Shown here piece by piece: positions 8,211 through 16,313 of a stretch of DNA of 35,418 nucleotides. Position numbers and translations under genes: made by a program. The notes under the pieces were generated by a model, which searched no databases, was not told the origin of the DNA, and was given only the letters and a program-made list of their open reading frames with translations. Positions within the stretch are counted from its first letter, which is position 1; the number at the start of each line of letters is the position of its first letter. This DNA is from Pleurocapsales cyanobacterium LEGE 06147 (GTDB taxonomy: Bacteria > Cyanobacteriota > Cyanobacteriia > Cyanobacteriales > Xenococcaceae), in the NCBI GenBank assembly GCA_015207585.1, contig JADEWQ010000056.1, forward strand, positions 1 to 35,418, written 5' to 3'.

Positions 8211-9278
8211 ATGGCAACAATTTTAGCAATCGAAACAAGTTGTGATGAAACGGCGGTAGCAATTGTAAAGAATCGTCAAGTTTTAAGCAGTATTATTGCT
8301 TCACAGATTAAACTTCATCAAAATTATGGCGGTGTCGTGCCCGAATTAGCTTCCCGTCAACATTTGGAGACAATTAATCCTTGTATTAGTCAAGCTTTAG
8401 CAGAAGCTCAGTTAGATTGGCAAGAAATAGATGCTATTGCTGTCACTTGTGCCCCTGGTTTGGTGGGAGCATTGTTGGTGGGAGTTACAGCCGCTAAAAC
8501 TTTAGCGATATTGTATCAAAAGCCTTTTTTGGGAATTCATCACCTCGAAGGTCATATTTACGCTTCCTATTTGAGCGAACCCGAGTTGCAACCGCCTTTT
8601 TTATGCCTTTTAGTTTCTGGCGGTCATACTAGCATTATCTATGTTAAGGATTGCGGCGTATACAACATGATGGGTTCGACAAGAGACGATGCAGCTGGAG
8701 AAGCCTTTGACAAAGTAGCGCGGTTGTTGAACTTGAGTTATCCAGGAGGACCTGTTATCGATAAATTAGCACAGAGAGGTAACCCCCAAGCATTTGAGCT
8801 TCCAGAGGGAAAAATTTCTTTACCGGAAGGGGGTTATCATCCCTATGATTCTAGTTTTAGCGGATTAAAGACAGCCGTACTTAGATTAGTACAAAAACTA
8901 GGGCAAGAAGAAGACAAATCTCTACCTATAGAAGATCTAGCTGCTAGTTTTCAAGATACTGTAGCGCGATCGCTCACCAAAAGACTGATTCAGTGTGCTT
9001 TAGACTATAACATTCGTATCATTGCCGTTGGTGGCGGAGTCGCGGCTAATAGCGGACTGAGAAAACATCTACTTGCGGCGGCGACAGAACACGATCTTCA
9101 GGTTTACTTTCCACCTCTAAAACTATGTACTGATAATGCAGCCATGATTGGTTGTGCGGCAGCAGAACACTTTGAGAGAGGACATGTTTCTTCCCTAACT
9201 TTGGGTGTACAATCTCGTTTAGCGATAACTGAGGTAATGAATCTTTATCAATCAAGCGCTGGAGGAGAATTAGTTTGA
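8211..9278 (+). CDS. tsaD: tRNA N6-adenosine threonylcarbamoyltransferase TsaD
   Basis: TsaD transfers the threonylcarbamoyl group to A37 of ANN-decoding tRNAs, working with TsaB and TsaE in bacteria. It has the ASKHA ATPase fold. Visible are the N-terminal [15 protein letters not shown], the metal-binding HxxxH at His111/His115 (HHLEGH), the LVSGGHTSI phosphate loop, FDKVARLL, and the late metal-binding Asp in CTDNAAMI. 355 residues is full length. The ATG at 8211 gives the conserved N-terminus. Its TGA stop overlaps the TTG start of the next gene by the four bases TTGA, and a strong GGAGGAG sits within its last codons. Confidence 0.96.
   Translation: MATILAIETSCDETAVAIVKNRQVLSSIIASQIKLHQNYGGVVPELASRQHLETINPCISQALAEAQLDWQEIDAIAVTCAPGLVGALLVGVTAAKTLAILYQKPFLGIHHLEGHIYASYLSEPELQPPFLCLLVSGGHTSIIYVKDCGVYNMMGSTRDDAAGEAFDKVARLLNLSYPGGPVIDKLAQRGNPQAFELPEGKISLPEGGYHPYDSSFSGLKTAVLRLVQKLGQEEDKSLPIEDLAASFQDTVARSLTKRLIQCALDYNIRIIAVGGGVAANSGLRKHLLAAATEHDLQVYFPPLKLCTDNAAMIGCAAAEHFERGHVSSLTLGVQSRLAITEVMNLYQSSAGGELV
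9261..9267 (+). promoter_or_regulatory. Shine-Dalgarno sequence for the cytochrome c6-like gene
   Basis: GGAGGAG lies seven bases before the TTG at 9275 and inside the final codons of tsaD. It supports the TTG as the true start and suggests translation coupled to tsaD. Confidence 0.7.
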
Positions 9279-9610
9279 AAAGATTGTTAACTTTGGTTTG
9301 GAGTATGGCGATCGCCCTACTTTTGTTTTCCCAAATGCCTGTATTGGCAGCAAATATTGATAATGGGGCAAAGATTTTTAGTGTTAATTGTGCTGGCTGT
9401 CATCCTAAGGGTGGTAATATTATCCGGCGCGGCAAAAATCTCCAACAAAAAGCATTACACCGAAATAAAGTAGATTCCCTTGAAGCGATCGCTGGGATGG
9501 TAACTAATGGTAAAAATAATATGCCTGCTTATCAAGATCGTTTGAGTCAGCAAGAAATCGAAGATGTAGCTGCCTATGTGCTAAAACAAGCAGAGAAAGG
9601 CTGGCGGTAA
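9275..9610 (+). CDS. Cytochrome c6-like lumenal c-type cytochrome
   Basis: This 111-residue precursor has a signal peptide of about 25 residues (hydrophobic core then PVLAA), a heme site CAGCH at 39-43 and a likely axial Met83 in NNMPAY. The C-terminal [14 protein letters not shown] is typical of class I cytochrome c6. Classical PetJ has CAACH followed by GGxNV. The text here, [20 protein letters not shown], looks more like the low-potential c6B/c6C paralogues, so I leave the symbol empty. The likely site is the thylakoid lumen, carrying electrons to photosystem I or an oxidase; function is less certain than for true c6. It starts at TTG overlapping the tsaD stop. Confidence 0.88.
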   Translation: MKRLLTLVWSMAIALLLFSQMPVLAANIDNGAKIFSVNCAGCHPKGGNIIRRGKNLQQKALHRNKVDSLEAIAGMVTNGKNNMPAYQDRLSQQEIEDVAAYVLKQAEKGWR

Positions 9611-9625
9611 CAGTTATCTATTAAC

Positions 9626-9757
9626 TCAAGTTGCTGTCCACTCGCTCGACACCTCCGAAAATCCAAACACCTCAGACAATGCCCTTAGATATGCTTCATC
9701 ATCGAGATCATTTGTCTCGGTAAGCGTACCATCAATATCAAACATGACAAGTTTCAT
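9626..9757 (-). pseudogene. N-terminal remnant of a HAD-family hydrolase
   Basis: The minus strand reads MKLVMFDIDGTLTETNDLDD and continues for 43 residues to a TGA at 9626-9628. The DIDGTLT stretch is HAD motif I with the nucleophile and acid/base Asp. The following EAYLRALSEVFGFSEVSSEW fits the cap region of small HAD phosphatases. Full proteins are about 200-240 residues and motifs II-IV are absent, so only the first fifth survives. It lies tail-to-tail with the cytochrome gene and downstream of rsmE on the same strand. Confidence 0.75.
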
Positions 9758-9784
9758 TTTTTTAAAAAACAGACAAAGCACTTA

Positions 9785-10495
9785 TCAATTCTCCATCGCC
9801 GCAGCCACTAACGAGAGAGCTACAATAGGAGCAGTAACAGCCCGGAGAATACGATTACCTAGAGAAACTGGCTGATAGCCAACCGCGATCGCTTTTTCTA
9901 CTTCTTCTTTAGTCCAACCTCCTTCTGGTCCCGTAGCAATTAGAATATTGTTGCGGACTGAATGCTGTAAATAATTGCTCAAATGAGCAACACCACCACG
10001 CGCAACACAGATATAACGCTCGGTTTCATCATAAATTTCCCAAGTAAGTATCTCGGTAAAAAGAACTGGTTCTAAAACAATGGGGACAATTTGCCGTTCC
10101 GCTTGTTCTGCTGCTTCGGTGACAATCCTACGCCAGCGTTCCAGCTTATGGGGACTGGGTTTAAGCAGAGTGCGATCGCTAATTACTGGTTGAAAAATAC
10201 TAACTCCCAATTCCGTACAGCAGCGCACCACTTCATCGTAAGCATTTCCTTTGGGTAAGGCAGTTATGAGAGTAACGGTTACTGGTAATTCGGTAGAAAT
10301 GTCGATTGGTTCGAGAAGACAAGCTGAGGTATTTCCAATTTTTGCCCACCAAGACTTTCCTACCCCATCCATCGCTACAAAGCGATCGCCATCTTTCAGG
10401 CGCAACACTCGTCGCAAGTAATGTTGTTGGGAGGAAGTTAGTTGAATTTGTTGTTGTTGTATTTGTTCCGGTTTGATAACTAAGCGATAAGCCAA
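9785..10495 (-). CDS. rsmE: 16S rRNA (uracil1498-N3)-methyltransferase RsmE
   Basis: RsmE methylates U1498 of 16S rRNA in assembled 30S subunits. It is a SPOUT-class, trefoil-knot SAM enzyme. The N-terminal PUA-like domain holds QHYLRRVLRLKDGDRF. The knot region shows IATGPEGGWTKEEVE and LGNRILRAVTAPIVAL, both diagnostic. 236 residues is normal. The start is a TTG at 10495 giving MAYRLVI; no ATG is available nearby upstream in frame. It flanks the 3' end of the defence-type operon on the same strand, 157 bases downstream, and is probably a separate unit. Confidence 0.93.
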   Translation of the reverse strand: MAYRLVIKPEQIQQQQIQLTSSQQHYLRRVLRLKDGDRFVAMDGVGKSWWAKIGNTSACLLEPIDISTELPVTVTLITALPKGNAYDEVVRCCTELGVSIFQPVISDRTLLKPSPHKLERWRRIVTEAAEQAERQIVPIVLEPVLFTEILTWEIYDETERYICVARGGVAHLSNYLQHSVRNNILIATGPEGGWTKEEVEKAIAVGYQPVSLGNRILRAVTAPIVALSLVAAAMEN

Positions 10496-10651
10496 CTTGA
10501 GTAATTAAAAATTAAAGATGTTGAAGAAGTCTGCTGATAAAGGAACTATGTAATTATAATTTTTATGTCATGAGTCACTATATAATATTATGCCTATGTT
10601 CAATACTAGAAAAGGTGACAAAAAGGTAAAGTATTCTGAGTTTAAAAATTA

Positions 10652-13033
10652 TCAATCAACTGTAAGCAGTTGTTCTAAGGCTTCTTGTGAACTGTTCCCT
10701 TTTAACAACTCTTCAAAGTATTCATTTAAAGATTTATTAGGAATAATTTTTAAATAAACAGGATCGTTTCTATACTTCTCTACTACTTGCTCTGCTAATT
10801 TGTATTCTTCAGATTCAAAAGTGCAGAATTCTGAATCTGTTTCTCGAAAAGTTAATAAATAGATTAAAGACAGAAAAGCATTTTTTTTATATTCTTTAAA
10901 TCGAAAATTATTTAAAATATTTGAAGATTTTGCTAGTAAAAACTTAGTAATTTGTCTAAAATGTTCAGTATAGTTAAATTCATCTTTAGTATACTGATGA
11001 TAAAAATCAGAGTACCAGAGAAGAATACGACTATATGCCCATAAATATTCATCGATTTGGTAGGATGGGATGCTGCGATCAACTAATTTTGAAAATATAT
11101 CGAAATAAGCTAATTGATATTCTTTATCAAAAGCAACTTTGCCCAAAAATGAATAATATTGTACACTTACTTTGCTAATAGCTTTTTTTATAAAATCCAT
11201 AGAGAAAAATAAGCTCGAAATATTTTGCTCAGATAGTCTGTAAGTTTTTCCCATAAAATTAATAATTTTTAAAACGCTAGGAGTAATCTTGCATTCATTA
11301 CCATTTTTAATGACGTATCTATCATTAAAGTATTCTATGATTATCTCTATTACGCCAGAATAATTTAAAATATTTATGCTATCCTTTAGCTGGGTTAAAG
11401 ATGGATGGTTAGGATTTACATTCAGGAGTAAATCCCTATGATTATTATCTTTATATTCTTTGAGTATTTGATAAGCCTCATCAATATAACTTTTAATATC
11501 TAAAATTTTATTTATATTGTTAATTTTGCTTATTTTGCTTAAATTCTTAATAATGTTTTGATACTCCTCTTGCTTAGGAATGTTTAAATCTAATTGTTTT
11601 TGGCGATTTTCTAAAATAGTTTTTAAAGGAATACAGTTAAAAGATTGTGGAATCACTGAGCGATCGCGCCATTTTGCTTTGATTTTATATTGATTATCTT
11701 TATCTCTAACTCTGAGTTCTGGCGGAGAACCTGGTTTAACAATAAATTCAATTCTTGCTCTTAATTCTTCAGACTCTGCTTTTGATTTTTCCCAGGGATG
11801 GGTAATTTCATAGACTTGAGGAATTCCATTGATACAATAATCCTGCTCGTTTATTTGTATCGATAAAATAGTATTTGGATATAAGAGTTTAAAATCATTT
11901 TGTCCAGTCTCTGGTATGCGTGCAAATCGTCTAGTTTCTGGATCTCCTTCGTAGTAAATATGTTCTTGTTCTTCAGTAGATAAAACTTCAATCCATTGCG
12001 TCTCTCCAGATGGTCTTTTGATTTGAAATTTAATTCGATCGAGATATTGTCCAAACCAGGGAAATTTTTGCTGTTGTTTTTCAACCCATAATTTAGGAAA
12101 TTGAGAAAGTTGATTGTTGAGTAAGAAAAGATTACTACTATTTAAACTATGTCTAAATCTAGGCAAAACATTATAATCACTAACTAAAACAAATGAAAAT
12201 TTCTGATTATTTTTGGTAAATTGACTAATTGATTTGCAGTCAATTCCAGTTAAAACAACATCTTCTAAAAGAGTAATGTTTAAGTTGATAGACTTGTAAT
12301 AAGTTTTTCGTTGAGTTGTAATTTCAATAATAATAGAAAAATTATCTTGGTTGCTCTGAGATTGAACTATCTGAAAAATTCTGAGCTTTTGCAAATATAT
12401 TTTTAGAGAGGTTACTGCATTTTCATCGACTGCTAGTTGTGGAAAGTTGTTAGCTATAATTTTCTGAGCCAGTTTATGGTAAATATTATTATAGATATTA
12501 CAAAGTTTAAAAGGGAGTTTTTTCAAATTTCTGGCAATTTCATTTTTATGAGCGATAATCGGGACGAGATAAGGACTATTGTGAGGACGGATGAATTGCA
12601 AAAAGCAATATGATTCGTTGCTAAGGCTATTTAAATCGATAAATATAACAGGTTTGTTTAAATCTACATTATTAGTAATTTGCTCGAAATAATTCCAATA
12701 GTAGTAAGCACTTTTATAAATATATGATTCTCCTGGCTTGAGTAAATTCCTCAGATCCAATGAATTGATTCTGTCCGGAACGATATAGAGATTTTTATCA
12801 TTTTTAGATAGTTCTATACCCAAATTTTGTAAAGAAATTGGTTCATCTTTAAGACTTAATTTTTGATAACAAACAAAATCAGCACGATAACCTTGATTTT
12901 TATATTTGTCCAAAAAGTACTTATAAGCAGAAGGTAAGCTATCTTTGGGAATTAATTGTTCTACTTCTGTTTCATATAAATGAGCATAAGAACAAAGTTC
13001 GGGATAAGATTCCAAATTAAATAAACGAGTCAT
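10652..13033 (-). CDS. Unrecognised 793-residue protein, last gene of the McrB/DUF2357 operon
   Basis: I do not recognise the full protein. The start chosen is ATG at 13033 (MTRLFNLESYPEL), preceded by AGGAGA nine bases upstream; a longer frame exists but would add an unsupported hydrophobic leader and overlap the previous gene. A middle block (about 350-470) containing RFARIPETGQNDFKLLYP, YEITHPWEKSKAESEELRAR and EFIVKPGSPPELRVRD resembles, from memory, segments of cyanobacterial proteins annotated as Hsp70-family, but no ATPase motifs are seen. The C-terminal 300 residues look alpha-helical. It is rich in Lys, Asn, Ile and Tyr, reflecting higher AT content than the flanking core genes, which suggests transfer. 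It begins 20 bases after the PLD gene and is likely part of the same defence-type operon, perhaps as a sensor or adaptor. Confidence 0.75.
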   Translation of the reverse strand: MTRLFNLESYPELCSYAHLYETEVEQLIPKDSLPSAYKYFLDKYKNQGYRADFVCYQKLSLKDEPISLQNLGIELSKNDKNLYIVPDRINSLDLRNLLKPGESYIYKSAYYYWNYFEQITNNVDLNKPVIFIDLNSLSNESYCFLQFIRPHNSPYLVPIIAHKNEIARNLKKLPFKLCNIYNNIYHKLAQKIIANNFPQLAVDENAVTSLKIYLQKLRIFQIVQSQSNQDNFSIIIEITTQRKTYYKSINLNITLLEDVVLTGIDCKSISQFTKNNQKFSFVLVSDYNVLPRFRHSLNSSNLFLLNNQLSQFPKLWVEKQQQKFPWFGQYLDRIKFQIKRPSGETQWIEVLSTEEQEHIYYEGDPETRRFARIPETGQNDFKLLYPNTILSIQINEQDYCINGIPQVYEITHPWEKSKAESEELRARIEFIVKPGSPPELRVRDKDNQYKIKAKWRDRSVIPQSFNCIPLKTILENRQKQLDLNIPKQEEYQNIIKNLSKISKINNINKILDIKSYIDEAYQILKEYKDNNHRDLLLNVNPNHPSLTQLKDSINILNYSGVIEIIIEYFNDRYVIKNGNECKITPSVLKIINFMGKTYRLSEQNISSLFFSMDFIKKAISKVSVQYYSFLGKVAFDKEYQLAYFDIFSKLVDRSIPSYQIDEYLWAYSRILLWYSDFYHQYTKDEFNYTEHFRQITKFLLAKSSNILNNFRFKEYKKNAFLSLIYLLTFRETDSEFCTFESEEYKLAEQVVEKYRNDPVYLKIIPNKSLNEYFEELLKGNSSQEALEQLLTVD

Positions 13034-13053
13034 TAAATAATTTCTCCTGATTA

Positions 13054-14817
13054 TTAGAAAAATGAAGCTGATAATTGTTGGCAAATTTGATTAATTTCTC
13101 TAGGATTGGTGGTTTTATACATCAAGTCAATAAAATTAAATCCTCGCGATGCAAACTGAAAATTAATACCACCAAGATAAGCAATGCGATCCCGCTTTGC
13201 GGATGCTGCCGCACCGCGCAGCGCCTCGCCTCCGGCGAGATCGCCAATTAGAGTGATTTTGGCATGAAGTCCCGAAACAAAACGGGAATTAATACGATAG
13301 TTGTTAGTAGCGATAAAACCGTCACAATAAACATGAGTATTGCGAGTTGGAAGTAAAGAGAGCATCTCAGCAGGAGAAAATCCTCGGCTATAAATGGCAA
13401 CTTTTCCCGAAAATTTACTCAATTCATGCTGTAAATCATTTCTGTATTGAGATGGAGTTAAAAGTGTCTGAGAATGAAATCCAGAAGCAGCAGATGAGTT
13501 ATTGAGGCTGCGTTGAATAAAATTTCCTATTGTAGAGGAGCAAAGTACATCGTATCTTGTTTGGTGTTGCCAACAGCGAGTAAAGTACTCAAGTAAATCT
13601 TGATGAGTGGTACTTCCTTGACAGATTAAACCCCCTTCCAAGTTAAAATCCAAACTTCCACCAGTCAGATTACACGAACCTAAATAAGCTGCTTGTTCTG
13701 AAATGTAAGTTTTGAGGTGAAAAGCACCGCCACGAATATGCGCTCCTGCATCCAGAAGCATCATCAAACATTTGGCTTGTTTTTCATTGCAGTGTTGATA
13801 AGCTTCTCTTGAGTTAGGAGTATTTTCTATTTGAGTGTCTATAGCATCTATAACTTCCTCGCGTAAATTGATGATTACCCAAACTCCTTGAGGTAAGGTA
13901 GCTGCTTTTTGACAAATCAACTCTGTAATACTTTTATCTTCAATGATATAGCTGGAAATAAACAGAAATTGCTCTGCTTGGTTGATTAAACTCTCAATTT
14001 CTTGGCGACTTTTTCTTCTACCAATAATAAATTGATGTTTTTTATTGACAGAAGCTTCCAGTTTCAAACCTTCTGGTAGTTGAAAATAAGTAGGCGCAGG
14101 AGCGCGATTTTTTTGGTATTCTTGTACTAATTCACGAACAGTAGTAGATAGATTGGCGAAATCTGTTCTTTCTTCTCTGAGATAGACGATCGCTTCTTGA
14201 ATCTCTCGAGAAAGTTCGCTATTGTCGATGCTAGCTTGGACTTCTGGAGAATCTGAGAGACAAAAACTAAACCCAGTATCATTTAGTGACTCGAAAGCCA
14301 TCTGTACTAGATCGCAGGGAGAATAGTTTTGCCATACTTGCTGTACATCTTGCCAAAGAGAATTAAGCCAAGTTTCAGATACCCCAGGATAGCGATCGCG
14401 ATCGATAATAATTTTATAAATACCAGCAACAGATGTTTCTTTTGTTCCCCAATGATAGGGAAGTTGCAGATCGTCAGGTTGAAGTTCGATTTGAACATTT
14501 TGGCTAACAAATTGATAACGATACAGAATCGGTTTAGCTTCAGAGGCTTCTAAAGGTTGTAACCACTGAAGAAGAGGAACTTGATAAATCGTTTCAGTTT
14601 GATGGGTTTGTTGCAAAAGTCGAACAATGCTTGACTCTGATAAAAAGCTCATACCGAACTTTTGACGCAACAGTTGAGGAGATCGCTGTCTGACTTGGGT
14701 AGCGACTGCTTGATACGATTTCATCCATTGTGGTAGCGTCACATCTTCTGTTTTTGTAACAGTAGAATTAATCGGAATGCGGTTAAATGTTCCTGCCATC
14801 TTGATATGCAGTTTCAT
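13054..14817 (-). CDS. PLD-superfamily nuclease-like protein of the defence operon
   Basis: The protein is 587 residues from the ATG at 14817, which overlaps the helicase stop in an ATGA. The C-terminal half has two HKD-like motifs. His367-x-Lys369 sits in GGAFHLKTYISEQAAYLGSC, followed by NLTGG. His518-x-Lys520 sits in GLHAKITLIGD, followed after an insert by AYLGGINF. The family Asp is replaced or shifted in both, while His and Lys are kept. Such domains cut DNA or RNA phosphodiesters through a His nucleophile. The N-terminal 270 residues are not recognised. Seventeen residues directly after the second motif (LAGGEALRGAAASAKRD) are encoded by a GC-rich repeat at 13186-13245, inserted in frame. 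In the operon context this is a likely effector nuclease. Confidence 0.82.
   Translation of the reverse strand: MKLHIKMAGTFNRIPINSTVTKTEDVTLPQWMKSYQAVATQVRQRSPQLLRQKFGMSFLSESSIVRLLQQTHQTETIYQVPLLQWLQPLEASEAKPILYRYQFVSQNVQIELQPDDLQLPYHWGTKETSVAGIYKIIIDRDRYPGVSETWLNSLWQDVQQVWQNYSPCDLVQMAFESLNDTGFSFCLSDSPEVQASIDNSELSREIQEAIVYLREERTDFANLSTTVRELVQEYQKNRAPAPTYFQLPEGLKLEASVNKKHQFIIGRRKSRQEIESLINQAEQFLFISSYIIEDKSITELICQKAATLPQGVWVIINLREEVIDAIDTQIENTPNSREAYQHCNEKQAKCLMMLLDAGAHIRGGAFHLKTYISEQAAYLGSCNLTGGSLDFNLEGGLICQGSTTHQDLLEYFTRCWQHQTRYDVLCSSTIGNFIQRSLNNSSAASGFHSQTLLTPSQYRNDLQHELSKFSGKVAIYSRGFSPAEMLSLLPTRNTHVYCDGFIATNNYRINSRFVSGLHAKITLIGDLAGGEALRGAAASAKRDRIAYLGGINFQFASRGFNFIDLMYKTTNPREINQICQQLSASFF
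13186..13245 (-). repeat. GC-rich HIP1-associated repeat, copy 2, read in frame in the PLD gene
   Basis: This 60-base copy starts GCGATCCCGC and ends GGCGAGATCGCC. Removing bases 13191-13241 (51 bases, 17 codons) leaves an exact GCGATCGCC, and the protein would then read HAKITLIGDRIAYLGG, a normal PLD motif. So it appears to be a whole-codon insertion into a HIP1 site with a repeated GAT at the junction. The related copies are at 7256-7304 and 20550-20585. Confidence 0.8.
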
Positions 14818-16313
14818 AACAGCGATACCTCTCTCTCCCTTTGTAATTCGCTTTGGCGTAATAAATCTTGCATTGGGGAAACTCGATCGCTCCAAAGTTG
14901 GTAATCTCCGAATAAAATTAAATAATCGCTGGCTCTAGTAAGAGCGATCGCTAAATTAGCTTCAGTCAGATTTTCAGGTTCTCCCACACAACTGACTAGC
15001 AACATCCTTCTTTCTTTTCCTATCCAATCAGCAAAAGAACCGATCGAGACATTGCTAAACTCTGGGGGACAATGATTGCATAACCAATCTCGTTGTGCAT
15101 CTGTAAACGCCAAAATTCCCATCTGCGTACTTCGTGTAGCACCGAGAGCAGACATTAATTTCAACACCCGCTTTCCTTCCCAAGGGTTTTCTTTTTCTAC
15201 GGGTGTTCCCCGTACATCTTGCCACTGTAAACGAGCCGTTAATTGAGGTAAGGTTAAAATATCGGATTGTGGTTGAGTGCGAATCCGTTGGTTATACAAA
15301 GATTCAAATACAGGTTTGGCAATAGTAGAATGTAGGCGAAACTGTTCGGTTAATTGGTAACGATAAGTTGGTAAGAGAAATTCCCCCAACCACGCCAAAG
15401 GAGGAGATTGAGAATAATTAGTACGATTTGGAAAAGATAAATTTAGAGGGAAATTACCCAATAAAATAAGCTTTTGAGCGACTCCCGCTATCATGAATAG
15501 TTGTTCCCAAGATAAATATTCGGCTTCCTCAACAACTATGCAGTCAAAAGTTTGCCGTAATTCCTGATATTGCGGTTGTAGAAACTCCGAAACTGTACCT
15601 AAAATCGGTATAGAAGCTTGTTGTCTTATTTGTTCGGTTATGGCGATCGCCGCTTCTTGAGAAAGTTGTGCTGGCTGTTGGTGTAACCAAAGTTGTTGTT
15701 GCAATAAGGGAACTAACTTTTGTAAGCGATAAGCTAATAAATTCAATCTTGCTTCGGAAGCTTGGAGAAACTCTGCTGACAGTAAAAAATTAATTTCCCC
15801 ACCAGTGGGATGCTTATCTTGTAATATATGCAGCCATTTTTCCAGCTTTTGAGGAGATCGCAACTGCTTTAACAGAGAATCGGGTAATAAATGAACGGGT
15901 AAAAAATCCATCGGTAGTTTACCCAAGTATTGTTGTTGAAGTTGTTCTCTTAACCAGGTGTCGTAATTTTGAGAAGAAGAAAGGGGAAAAGGAACGACTG
16001 GTAAAGTCTGATAAGCCGATTTAGTTTCGGGATGATGGGTAAGTATTAATATTCGTTTTTGTTGTTCGATTAATCCTCGCACTAAAACTTGAGCCAGACG
16101 AGTTTTTCCACTACTAGGAACTCCCTGAATTACCATCAAAGGAGTATTAGAAAGACAGAGATTTAAAGCTAGTTGTTGACTCGTGCTTAAGGGTAAATGA
16201 GGAGTTATCCCAGCAAAAGAAAAAGATGTGTCTGAAGTTAAATAAACTGCTCCTTGTTCGATGGTTTTTTGAATTAACTGTAACGGAAAGCTAGGATTAT
16301 TGGGTAATGTCAT
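14814..16313 (-). CDS. Compact UPF1-like SF1 helicase
   Basis: This is a superfamily 1 helicase or ATPase of 499 residues. Walker A is GVPSSGKT at 64-71. The Walker B equivalent is DCIVVEEAE at 257-265, with Glu-Glu instead of Asp-Glu. The motif III equivalent LLGNFPL replaces the usual GDxxQ. Motif IV is TEQFRLHSTIAKPVF at 322-336. The C-terminal motifs V/VI read EANLAIALTRASDYLILFGD at 451-470. The order and sequence fit the UPF1/DNA2-like group, and it is smaller than most members. It overlaps DUF2357 upstream and the PLD gene downstream, each by ATGA, so the three are translationally coupled. In McrBC-related coiled-coil systems a UPF1-like helicase partnered with a PLD nuclease is an expected component. 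The altered motifs may weaken ATP hydrolysis. Confidence 0.85.
   Translation of the reverse strand: MTLPNNPSFPLQLIQKTIEQGAVYLTSDTSFSFAGITPHLPLSTSQQLALNLCLSNTPLMVIQGVPSSGKTRLAQVLVRGLIEQQKRILILTHHPETKSAYQTLPVVPFPLSSSQNYDTWLREQLQQQYLGKLPMDFLPVHLLPDSLLKQLRSPQKLEKWLHILQDKHPTGGEINFLLSAEFLQASEARLNLLAYRLQKLVPLLQQQLWLHQQPAQLSQEAAIAITEQIRQQASIPILGTVSEFLQPQYQELRQTFDCIVVEEAEYLSWEQLFMIAGVAQKLILLGNFPLNLSFPNRTNYSQSPPLAWLGEFLLPTYRYQLTEQFRLHSTIAKPVFESLYNQRIRTQPQSDILTLPQLTARLQWQDVRGTPVEKENPWEGKRVLKLMSALGATRSTQMGILAFTDAQRDWLCNHCPPEFSNVSIGSFADWIGKERRMLLVSCVGEPENLTEANLAIALTRASDYLILFGDYQLWSDRVSPMQDLLRQSELQREREVSLL

Noticed and set aside
9626-9757. Small functional protein
   Set aside because: HAD motif I with no other HAD motifs fits a remnant better than a real mini-protein.
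10496-10651. RNA gene or terminator between rsmE and the defence-type operon
   Set aside because: Only weak AATACT/AGTATT arms over 30 bases apart; no T-run or stable stem.
13034-13084. Longer start for the 793-residue protein with a hydrophobic leader
   Set aside because: The leader overlaps the PLD gene end and lacks a ribosome-binding site, whereas ATG 13033 has AGGAGA at good spacing.
14818-14895. Longer start for the PLD gene
   Set aside because: It overlaps the helicase gene by 82 bases; the ATG at 14817 makes the same ATGA overlap seen elsewhere in the operon.
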